Shown here: piece by piece, positions 36,648-44,107 of the stretch
Layout of the letters: the number at the start of each line of letters is the position of its first letter
Numbering within the stretch: the stretch's first letter is position 1
Source of the DNA: Catonia carolina
Lineage: Eukaryota; Arthropoda; Insecta; Hemiptera; Achilidae
Length of the DNA stretch: 64,000 nucleotides
Direction of reading: 5' to 3'
Assembly (NCBI GenBank): GCA_035578175.1
Contig: JAQMRL010000008.1
Coordinates: 64,823,041 to 64,887,040 of the forward strand
Position numbers and translations under genes: made by a program
Notes under the pieces: generated by a model
Databases searched by the model: none
The model's input: the letters and a program-made list of their open reading frames with translations, nothing else
What the model was told of the DNA's origin: nothing

Positions 36648-37096
36648 GTGAGACACCTCATACTTTAATAAATTTTATAAATATAAACTTAGAATATTTT
36701 CATTATATATAAACATAGAATTTTTTAATAAAATATAAACTTAGTGATGAGCATACAGTCGATCCGTTGAGGGAGACCTCCAGACTGCTCGATGAGCTGT
36801 TGGGAGCACCTAAAATATACCGGTGATAGACCTAGCAGACGATGACCGGGCGGAAGTGCCGGTCCAGCGGTACAACCAACGGCACAACCAGCGATGCATG
36901 CGGAAGTAAAAAATCATACGTCAAATCGCGACGAATCCGCTAAAAAATGACGTATGCATATTCCGTCGTATTATTAGTATCAGTATTAGTATTATATTTA
37001 TATTAATAATAGAATAAATGTATTAAACTGTTTATCATTGTTTTCATTTCAAAGTACCATACTTTTCCCGTTAAAATAAAACATATGTTTTTGCAG
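36648..37096 (+). other. Predicted 5'-UTR intron of left polymerase gene
   Basis: Donor AAAG|GTGAGA and acceptor TATGTTTTTGCAG|GAAAT. 449 AT-rich bases lie between, and the polymerase ATG is five bases into exon 2. An intron implies nuclear Pol II expression. Mirror copy at 48,241-48,689. Confidence 0.6.
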
Positions 37097-37101
37097 GAAA
37101 T

Positions 37102-40100
37102 ATGGAAGGACAAGCCAAGCGAATCAGGTTGGAACAAGCTGCAGAGTCTGGCACCTTTTGTGTCTTGGAAAATGCGTTCGGATGTAACCTCCGAACGTAT
37201 TACTACAAGAATGACAACAGCATCTTCAAGGACGTGACGGTGCTCCTTATCCACCTGAGGGAAGAGATGGAGTCGCTGCTCAAGGAGATGTCGACCTCCC
37301 TAAGATCGTTTAAATTTAACATCTTAGTGGAGTGCACGTACGAGAAGGCGACGACGGGAGAGGTGCAAGACGTAGGGTTCAAGACTGCCAACACCTGCGT
37401 CTTTCCCGGGTCGGATATAGGAGCGCTCGTAGACATGTGCGTCCAAAAGCTTGTGGATGAGGAAGCAGAGTTTTTAGGGAAGGGTAGTGGATGGTCTTTG
37501 TTGTCGGTTGATGGTGTCCTCCTCAGGATCAGCCGGTATAGACCGCTCCGAGGCTCATCGTACCTACCTCTTCCACCGTTCGTAAAGAACCGCAAAGCGG
37601 TTATCAACGTTAAAAACCGAGACAATAGGTGTTTCAAATGGGCTATCCTGAGCAAACATGTGTCAGGCCGTGACAGGGACAGAATCGATAGACGTTACGA
37701 CGCCTTGCTTAGCAAGTATGATTTCAGCATGGTAGAGTTCCCCACACCTATCAACCAAGTAAAGACCTTCGCCAAGGCCAACGGAGTGTCCGTCAACGTA
37801 TACGGGATAGCTGACAAAGAGGTAATAGAACCTCTAGTCGTCGCTGATGTCGAAAAGGATGACCACTTCGATCTCCTCCTGGTCGTGGAGGGTGACGCTC
37901 AGCATTATTGCCTCATCAACAATTTTAATCGACTCATCAGGTCACAGCTGACGAAACATGAACACAAAATCGACGTATGCAAGCGGTGTTTCACTTTCTA
38001 TAACGGCGACCCTAAGGGTAGGGAGAAGATGGCGACCCACCGCGAGTACTGTATAGAGAACTCCCCATGCAGTTTCACGATGTCCAAACCTAATGATGAC
38101 ACTCCTCCGATGATGAAATTCGAAAACTACAATCACGTATTCCCCGTCCCAACGTACGAACCGCTCCGAGGCCCGTCTTACCTTCCCCTTCCGCCGTTTG
38201 TCGAGAACCGCAAAGCGGTTATCAACGTCAAGAACCGCGACGAAAGGTGCTTCAAGTGGGCTATCCTGTGTAAACACGTAACAGGTCCTCACAGGGAATT
38301 AATCGATAGACGATACGACGCCCTGCTTGACAAGTACGATTTCGGTATGGTAGATTTCCCAACTTCCCTCAGTCAAGTAAAGGCCTTCACCAAGGCCAAC
38401 GGGGTGTCCGTCAACGTCTACGGGATAGCCGAAAAAGAGGCAATAGAACCTCTAGTCGTATCAGATGTTGAAAAGGACGTCCATTTCGACCTTCTTCTAG
38501 TTAAAAATGGCGATGTTCAGCACTATTGTTACATCAACAATTTTAGTCGTCTCATCAGTCCACAGTTGTCTAAACATGGACATAAAATAGATATATGCAA
38601 GAGGTGTTTCACCTTCTACAACGATGACCCTAAGGGTCGTGAGGCGATGACTGTTCACAGGGAGTACTGTATAGAGAACCCTCCTTGTAGGATCACCCTG
38701 CCCAAACCTAACGATGATGGTACTCCTCCTGTGATGAAATTCAAAAATTACCATAATATATTCCCAGTCCCTATAGTAGCGTATGCCGATTTTGAGTGCA
38801 TACTGAAACCCACTGGAGGATACCTCCCCAAACCGTCATCTTCTTTCACTATATCCACGGAGCGACACGTTCCCATGAGCTACGGGATGTATTTTGTAGT
38901 TGACCCGTCGCTTCCCGACGACATCGCCCAGTTAGTGCCGAAAACGCCCTTGCTTTATAGAGGCCCTGACGCGACCGAACACTTTATGCAAACTCTAAAA
39001 GACATAGTCGAACGGGTAGCCGCAGCGTCGGACCGTAACGTTCCTATGGTCTTTACGGCTCAGGACGAGCTTTCGTTCAAAGCTGCTACGAGTTGTCAGA
39101 TGTGCGACGTGACGTTCGGGCCTAAGGTGAGACCCAACAGGGATCATTGTCATCTGACTGGAAAGTATAGGACCGCTCTCTGTTCAAAATGCAATCTGAT
39201 GAGACAGAACCAGAAGTTCTTGCCCGTCTTTATCCACAACTCGTCCAATTACGACTCTCATTTCATAGTCAGACAGCTCGGCTATGACGAGCAGAAGATA
39301 TCCGTCATACCCAATTCTACGGAGAAGTACGTTTCCTTCTCCAAAAACATAACCAAGACGCTAGCCGTGAGGTTTGTCGACACTTTTAGGTTCATGGCCA
39401 GCAGCCTGAGCGCTCTGGTAGACAACCTCCCTCCCGAAGGCTTCGCCCATACCGAGTCTTTCTTTAACGGGACGCAGCTGCCCCTGGTGAAGAGGAAAGG
39501 CGTGTACCCTTACGAGTACACCGACTCGTGGGAGAGACTCGATGAGACAGAACTTCCGCCTCAGGAAGCATTCTACAGCAGCCTCACCGGGGAGCACATT
39601 TCAGACGACGACTATCGTCACGCCCTGAAAGTGTGGGATAGTTTCAACATCCGTACGCTGGGTGAGTACTCCGACTTGTACCTCAAGTGCGACGTCCTCC
39701 TGTTAGCCGACGTCTTCGAGAATTTCAGGTCGCTGTGCAGGAAGGAATACGGGCTCGATTGCGCCCATTACTACACCGTCCCAGGTTTCTCTTTTGACGC
39801 CATGTTGTATAAGACGCGAGTAGAACTGGAACTCATAACCGATTATGATATGTACATGTTTCTGGAGAGAGGAATCCGAGGAGGAATCTCTGTTTGCGTC
39901 AAGAAACACGCCAAGGCCAACAACCCTTATGTGGAAGGTTACGACCCCGAGCTGCCCTCCAACTACCTCATGTATGTGGACGCCAATAACCTATATGGTT
40001 GGGCGATGAGTGGGAACCTCCCCTACAAGGACTTTTCCTGGATCGAGGATGAAGAGAGGAAGAACAGGTTGGTCTCGAATTTAAGTGACATCCCGAACGA

Positions 40101-41229
40101 TTCCCCACTAGGTTTCATCCTCGAGGTAGATGTGGAATACCCTATGGACGCTGAGACGCAAGACTGCCACAACGACCTTCCGTTCATGGCTGAAAACGCG
40201 ACCCCTCCCGGAGCCAGAAACCCCAAACTCCTGTCCACCCTTCAGAATAAGACCAGGTACGTTTGCCACTACGCTCTCCTTAAGCAGGCCATGGCACACG
40301 GTCTAAAGGTGACCAAAGTCCACAGAGTCCTCCAATTTCGGCAGTCGGCATGGCTCAAGCCTTACATAGACCTGAACACCCTTAACAGGCAGTCTGCCCG
40401 CAATGCCTTCGAGAAGGACTTCTTCAAACTGCTGAACAATGCCGTCTTCGGCAAGTGTATGGAGAACGTCCGTAAACGCATGAACCTGGAGCTGGTTAGC
40501 AACTCGAAGAGGTTAATGAAGCTGATCGCCAAGCCCTCTTTCAAGGACAGGATCATATACGACGAGTCGCTATGCGCTGTCGAGCTGTCCAAGACCTCGG
40601 CCCATTTAGATAAACCTATTTACGTAGGCGCTACGGTCTTGGACTCCAGTAAGACCTTAATGTATTCATTTCATTACGATGTCATGAAGAAGAGGTACGG
40701 GTCAAAAATCGACCTCCTGTACATGGATACAGACAGCTTCTTTTATGACATCGAGACCCCCGATTTTTACCGCGACATGCAGGACCCCGAATTCAAGACC
40801 TTCTTCGACACCTCCGACTATCCCCCGACACACCCATGCCATTCCGCCACCAATAAAAAAGTGCTCGGGAAGTTCAAAGACGAGTGCAACGGTATCCCGA
40901 TCGCTGAGTTTATAGGTTTGAGAGCGAAACTCTACACCTTCAGGACTGGCGAGGGTATTGTCAAGAAGAAGGCTAAAGGCGTCAAAAAGAATGTGGTCAA
41001 GAAAGACATCACTTTTGACGACTACAGAAAGTGTCTCGAAGATCCCTCGTTGTGGTTGTACAGGGACATGAAGCTGTTTCAATCCCGCAAGCATGTAGTC
41101 AGCACTGTATTGACTAGCAAGCTTGCGCTGTGCAACTACGATGATAAGCGCGTCGCCGTAGATGCCATCCGCACCCTAGCATACGGACATAGGAACATTC
41201 CGCAGGAGCTCCAAGAAATTATAGGTTAG
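37102..41229 (+). CDS. Protein-primed-type family B DNA polymerase, left arm
   Basis: 1375-residue DNA-directed DNA polymerase of the Polinton/adintovirus (DNA_pol_B_2-like) kind, expected to copy the element from protein-capped ends. Residues 1-145 are unrecognised. Residues 146-350 and 352-562 are a tandem duplication of one domain (PLRG.SYLPLPPF ... RCFKWAIL ... CKRCFTFY ... HREYC). Exo I is YADFE (D563, E565). Then comes a Cys/His module C665-C668, DHCHLTGKYR (681-690), C694-C697 resembling endonuclease VII/HNH zinc motifs. Exo II is NYDSHF (D718) and Exo III YLKCD (Y860, D864). Pol A is VDANNLYG (D960), Pol B KLLNNAVFGK (1109-1118), and Pol C YMDTDSF (D1209, D1211). All catalytic acidic residues are present. 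The ATG has A at -3 and G at +4. AATAAA follows at 41,404. Confidence 0.93.
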   Translation: MEGQAKRIRLEQAAESGTFCVLENAFGCNLRTYYYKNDNSIFKDVTVLLIHLREEMESLLKEMSTSLRSFKFNILVECTYEKATTGEVQDVGFKTANTCVFPGSDIGALVDMCVQKLVDEEAEFLGKGSGWSLLSVDGVLLRISRYRPLRGSSYLPLPPFVKNRKAVINVKNRDNRCFKWAILSKHVSGRDRDRIDRRYDALLSKYDFSMVEFPTPINQVKTFAKANGVSVNVYGIADKEVIEPLVVADVEKDDHFDLLLVVEGDAQHYCLINNFNRLIRSQLTKHEHKIDVCKRCFTFYNGDPKGREKMATHREYCIENSPCSFTMSKPNDDTPPMMKFENYNHVFPVPTYEPLRGPSYLPLPPFVENRKAVINVKNRDERCFKWAILCKHVTGPHRELIDRRYDALLDKYDFGMVDFPTSLSQVKAFTKANGVSVNVYGIAEKEAIEPLVVSDVEKDVHFDLLLVKNGDVQHYCYINNFSRLISPQLSKHGHKIDICKRCFTFYNDDPKGREAMTVHREYCIENPPCRITLPKPNDDGTPPVMKFKNYHNIFPVPIVAYADFECILKPTGGYLPKPSSSFTISTERHVPMSYGMYFVVDPSLPDDIAQLVPKTPLLYRGPDATEHFMQTLKDIVERVAAASDRNVPMVFTAQDELSFKAATSCQMCDVTFGPKVRPNRDHCHLTGKYRTALCSKCNLMRQNQKFLPVFIHNSSNYDSHFIVRQLGYDEQKISVIPNSTEKYVSFSKNITKTLAVRFVDTFRFMASSLSALVDNLPPEGFAHTESFFNGTQLPLVKRKGVYPYEYTDSWERLDETELPPQEAFYSSLTGEHISDDDYRHALKVWDSFNIRTLGEYSDLYLKCDVLLLADVFENFRSLCRKEYGLDCAHYYTVPGFSFDAMLYKTRVELELITDYDMYMFLERGIRGGISVCVKKHAKANNPYVEGYDPELPSNYLMYVDANNLYGWAMSGNLPYKDFSWIEDEERKNRLVSNLSDIPNDSPLGFILEVDVEYPMDAETQDCHNDLPFMAENATPPGARNPKLLSTLQNKTRYVCHYALLKQAMAHGLKVTKVHRVLQFRQSAWLKPYIDLNTLNRQSARNAFEKDFFKLLNNAVFGKCMENVRKRMNLELVSNSKRLMKLIAKPSFKDRIIYDESLCAVELSKTSAHLDKPIYVGATVLDSSKTLMYSFHYDVMKKRYGSKIDLLYMDTDSFFYDIETPDFYRDMQDPEFKTFFDTSDYPPTHPCHSATNKKVLGKFKDECNGIPIAEFIGLRAKLYTFRTGEGIVKKKAKGVKKNVVKKDITFDDYRKCLEDPSLWLYRDMKLFQSRKHVVSTVLTSKLALCNYDDKRVAVDAIRTLAYGHRNIPQELQEIIG

Positions 41230-41403
41230 TCTCCTTCTAGCACATCCCGTTAGTCCCCGCATATGTCTACTAGCCGACTTTATCCGACCTCTAAACGTCG
41301 AACCGCACCAGTATTGGAGTTTCATCAGTATTATTAGTCGTAAGAACTTAAGAGCTCATCGTCATACATGTATTCGTTTTCATCTTCATCATCATCTTAT
41401 ATC

Positions 41404-41409
41404 AATAAA
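41404..41409 (+). terminator. Polyadenylation signal, left polymerase gene
   Basis: AATAAA 175 bases past the stop codon, followed within 30 bases by a TG/T-rich stretch (GAATCTGTCTTTTATTTC). Confidence 0.6.
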
Positions 41410-41509
41410 TGTTTTACTCTTTTATGAATCTGTCTTTTATTTCTTGTAACCTAAACCGCCTATAGTACCTAAAATACATGCAGGCAGGATCGGTGCTCGA
41501 TTCCTGGGA

Positions 41510-41580
41510 GGGTCTGTCCCCGACAGATCCTCGCATCGTGCTGCGCTTTCGCTTCACGAACGACAAAAGCCCTCGGGCTT
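41510..41580. other. Hairpins between convergent genes, left arm
   Basis: GGGTCTGTC-CCC-GACAGATCC (41,510-41,530) and AAGCCCTCGGGCTT (41,567-41,580) can form short stems. They lie between the 3' ends of the polymerase and the small gene. A mirror pair is at 43,757-43,827. No known element matched. Confidence 0.45.
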
Positions 41581-41641
41581 CGGCAAGACTTATATCTACA
41601 GGTGTAAAGGTGTTGAAATGACGACACGTTTTGAAAATAAG

Positions 41642-41647
41642 TTTAAT
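41642..41647 (-). terminator. Variant poly-A signal (ATTAAA), left small gene
   Basis: ATTAAA on the minus strand about 107 bases past the stop of the small gene, in TATGTATTAAACTT context. Mirror at 43,690-43,695. Confidence 0.4.
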
Positions 41648-41753
41648 ACATATATTCTGAAATCAAAGTACTAGACTAATGTTACAAAAGTTCAGACTCT
41701 ACAAGCAGCCGTACATGTGAGAAAAAAACGAATCGAGGTTACAGGACGCGGCT

Positions 41754-42092
41754 TTACTGGCTGACGCAACAGTTAAAACTGCATTGCATGCAGTGTTTTC
41801 TCTTCTTGGTAATGGTCCATTCGTCTTCGCCGTCATCGCTCTCCTGTTGGGCGTGTTCTTCGCAGGGCATCTCCAAGAGTAGTTCTTTATCATTCTTGAG
41901 GTATGACGGTAAGTCGTTGTATACGTTGGATATACAGTTGCCGTAATGGTCCAAGAGAAACTCCTTGGGTAAGTAGCGGAGGGCTTCAGGCCCAGGGTTG
42001 TTGAAGCCCGAGTCCAACACCTTTTTTATGCACTCCCCTACTTTGTTTACCGTGTCGAAGACGACGCTCTTTTCTTTCCACCACGCCCTCAT
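41754..42092 (-). CDS. Unknown 112-residue protein, left arm
   Basis: Reads outward from the hinge toward the polymerase 3' end. The protein starts MRAWWKEKSVVFDTVNKV, has a leucine/tyrosine-rich middle (LRYLPKEFLLDHYGNC), an acidic patch (ESDDGEDEW) and a basic cysteine-rich end (KKRKHCMQCSFNCC). No signal peptide or membrane segment. The frame stays open upstream of the ATG into the hinge repeats, so the true N-terminus could lie in an upstream exon. The repeats themselves resemble pyrimidine-CAG acceptors. No family is recognised. Its exact preservation in both arms argues for use, but the arms are too alike to show selection. Confidence 0.55.
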   Translation of the reverse strand: MRAWWKEKSVVFDTVNKVGECIKKVLDSGFNNPGPEALRYLPKEFLLDHYGNCISNVYNDLPSYLKNDKELLLEMPCEEHAQQESDDGEDEWTITKKRKHCMQCSFNCCVSQ

Positions 42093-42125
42093 AGCCTCGG
42101 CCCTCTTGAGGGAGCAGTCCGGCCG

Positions 42126-42160
42126 GGGTCCTGGGTTCGATTCCTGGTCAGGTCTGGCAT
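42126..42160 (+). other. tRNA T-arm-like sequence beside the hinge, left
   Basis: CCTGGGTTCGATTCCTGG is a good Pol III B-box/T-loop match, and a related CGGTGCTCGATTCCTGG lies at 41,491. No matching A box or full tRNA fold is seen. Mirror at 43,177-43,211. It may be a relic of tRNA-derived sequence. Confidence 0.35.
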
Positions 42161-43152
42161 TTAGCTTTTTCCTGCTTATTCCTGCTAGCTGCGCAGCTTT
42201 TTCCTGCTTATTCCTGCTAGCTGCGCAGCTTTTTCCTGCTTATTCCTGCTAGCTGCGCAGCTTTTTCCTGCTTATTCCTGCTAGCTGCGCAGCTTTTTCC
42301 GGCTTATTCCTGCTAGCTGCGCAGCTTTTTCCTGCTTATTCCTGCTAGCTGCGCAGCTTTTTCCTGCTAGCTGCGCAGCTTTTTCCTGCTTATTCCTGCT
42401 AGCTGCGCAGCTTTTTCCTGCTTATTCCTGCTAGCTGCGCAGCTTTTTCCTGCTTATTCCTGCTAGCTGCGCAGCTTTTTCCTGCTTATTCCTGCTAGCT
42501 GCGCAGCTTTTTCCTGCTAGCTGCGCAGCTTTTTCCTGCTTATTCCTGCTAGCTGCGCAGCTTTTTCCTGCTTATTCCTGCTAGCTGCGCAGCTTTTTCC
42601 TGCTTATTCCTGCTAGCTGCGCAGCTTTTTCCTGCTTATTCCTGCTAGCTGCGCAGCTTTTTCCTGCTAGCTGCGCAGCTTTTTCCTGCTTATTCCTGCT
42701 AGCTGCGCAGCTTTTTCCTGCTTATTCCTGCTAGCTGCGCAGCTTTTTCCTGCTTATTCCTGCTAGCTGCGCAGCTTTTTCCTGCTTTTTCCTGCTTATT
42801 CCTGCTAGCTGCGCAGCTTTTTCCAGCTTTTTCCTGCTAGCTGCGCAGCTTTTTCCTGCTTATTCCTGCTAGCTGCGCAGCTTTTTCCTGCTTATTCCTG
42901 CTAGCTGCGCAGCTTTTTCCTGCTTATTCCTGCTAGCTGCGCAGCTTTTTCCTGCTAGCTGCGCAGCTTTTTCCTGCCAGCTGCGCAGCTTTTTCCTGCT
43001 TATTCCTGCTAGCTGCGCAGCTTTTTCCTGCTTATTCCTGCTAGCTGCGCAGCTTTTTCCTGCTTATTCCTGCTAGCTGCGCAGCTTTTTCCTGCTTATT
43101 CCTGCTAGCTGCGCAGCTTTTTCCTGCTTATTCCTGCTAGCTGCGCAGCTAG
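42161..43152 (+). repeat. Hinge minisatellite with 32-bp unit
   Basis: About 30 head-to-tail units, all in one direction. The standard unit is 32 bases (for example 42,197-42,228) with self-complementary core AGCTGCGCAGCT. Short 22-base units recur at 150-base spacing (CTAG at 42,367, 42,517, 42,667), a higher-order repeat of four long plus one short unit. At the right edge the last unit meets its own inverted copy at CTAGCTGCGCAGCTAG (43,137-43,152), making a seamless 60-base palindrome centred at 43,144/43,145. The left arm ends at the equivalent point 42,192. About 952 extra bases therefore separate two half-hairpins. Confidence 0.9.
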
Positions 43153-43244
43153 CAGGAATAAGCAGGAAAAAGCTAAATGCCAGACCTGACCAGGAATCGA
43201 ACCCAGGACCCCGGCCGGACTGCTCCCTCAAGAGGGCCGAGGCT

Positions 43245-43583
43245 ATGAGGGCGTGGTGGAAAGAAAAGAGCGTCGTCTTCGACACGGTAAACAAAGTAGG
43301 GGAGTGCATAAAAAAGGTGTTGGACTCGGGCTTCAACAACCCTGGGCCTGAAGCCCTCCGCTACTTACCCAAGGAGTTTCTCTTGGACCATTACGGCAAC
43401 TGTATATCCAACGTATACAACGACTTACCGTCATACCTCAAGAATGATAAAGAACTACTCTTGGAGATGCCCTGCGAAGAACACGCCCAACAGGAGAGCG
43501 ATGACGGCGAAGACGAATGGACCATTACCAAGAAGAGAAAACACTGCATGCAATGCAGTTTTAACTGTTGCGTCAGCCAGTAA
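43245..43583 (+). CDS. Unknown 112-residue protein, right arm
   Basis: Identical in translation to 41,754-42,092 and again reads away from the hinge. Upstream the frame is open through ...NARPDQESNPGPRPDCSLKR, which overlaps the T-arm-like sequence, so I keep the first ATG as start. A putative ATTAAA signal follows at 43,690. A DNA-binding, terminal-protein or regulator role is only conjecture. Confidence 0.55.
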   Translation: MRAWWKEKSVVFDTVNKVGECIKKVLDSGFNNPGPEALRYLPKEFLLDHYGNCISNVYNDLPSYLKNDKELLLEMPCEEHAQQESDDGEDEWTITKKRKHCMQCSFNCCVSQ

Positions 43584-43689
43584 AGCCGCGTCCTGTAACC
43601 TCGATTCGTTTTTTTCTCACATGTACGGCTGCTTGTAGAGTCTGAACTTTTGTAACATTAGTCTAGTACTTTGATTTCAGAATATATGT

Positions 43690-43695
43690 ATTAAA
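43690..43695 (+). terminator. Variant poly-A signal (ATTAAA), right small gene
   Basis: ATTAAA in TATGTATTAAACTT, 107 bases beyond the stop codon. Mirror of 41,642-41,647. Confidence 0.4.
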
Positions 43696-43756
43696 CTTAT
43701 TTTCAAAACGTGTCGTCATTTCAACACCTTTACACCTGTAGATATAAGTCTTGCCG

Positions 43757-43827
43757 AAGCCCGAGGGCTTTTGTCGTTCGTGAAGCGAAAGCGCAGCACG
43801 ATGCGAGGATCTGTCGGGGACAGACCC
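43757..43827. other. Hairpins between convergent genes, right arm
   Basis: Mirror copy of the stems at 41,510-41,580, between the two convergent 3' ends. Confidence 0.45.
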
Positions 43828-43927
43828 TCCCAGGAATCGAGCACCGATCCTGCCTGCATGTATTTTAGGTACTATAGGCGGTTTAGGTTACAAGAAATAA
43901 AAGACAGATTCATAAAAGAGTAAAACA

Positions 43928-43933
43928 TTTATT
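43928..43933 (-). terminator. Polyadenylation signal, right polymerase gene
   Basis: AATAAA on the minus strand, mirror of 41,404-41,409. Confidence 0.6.
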
Positions 43934-44107
43934 GATATAAGATGATGATGAAGATGAAAACGAATACATGTATGACGATGAGCTCTTAAGTTCTTACGAC
44001 TAATAATACTGATGAAACTCCAATACTGGTGCGGTTCGACGTTTAGAGGTCGGATAAAGTCGGCTAGTAGACATATGCGGGGACTAACGGGATGTGCTAG
44101 AAGGAGA

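Larger units (their letters stand above)
35149..42192 (+). repeat. Left arm of the giant inverted repeat
   Basis: Position x pairs with 85,337 minus x in the right arm over everything inside the poly-A region. Order from the tip: receptor-like repeats, poly-A block, iteron-like repeats, SINE, promoter, polymerase gene, convergent small gene, hinge. Differences from the right arm are sparse: for example 36,787 (G versus A), 40,145 (Met versus Thr codon) and 40,940 (Phe versus Tyr codon). Confidence 0.9.

Noticed and set aside
37203..41094. Several 70- to 150-codon antisense frames within the polymerase genes (and mirror copies)
   Set aside because: Shadows of a GC-richer coding sequence on the opposite strand, with no own signals or similarity.
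42161..43152. CRISPR-like regular array
   Set aside because: Units are contiguous and nearly identical with no variable spacers, and the host is a eukaryote. It is a minisatellite.
41998..43339. 84- and 88-codon frames spanning the hinge edge and the small gene antisense strand
   Set aside because: They read through the minisatellite (repeated FLLIPASCAA-like peptides) and oppose the better-supported 112-codon gene.
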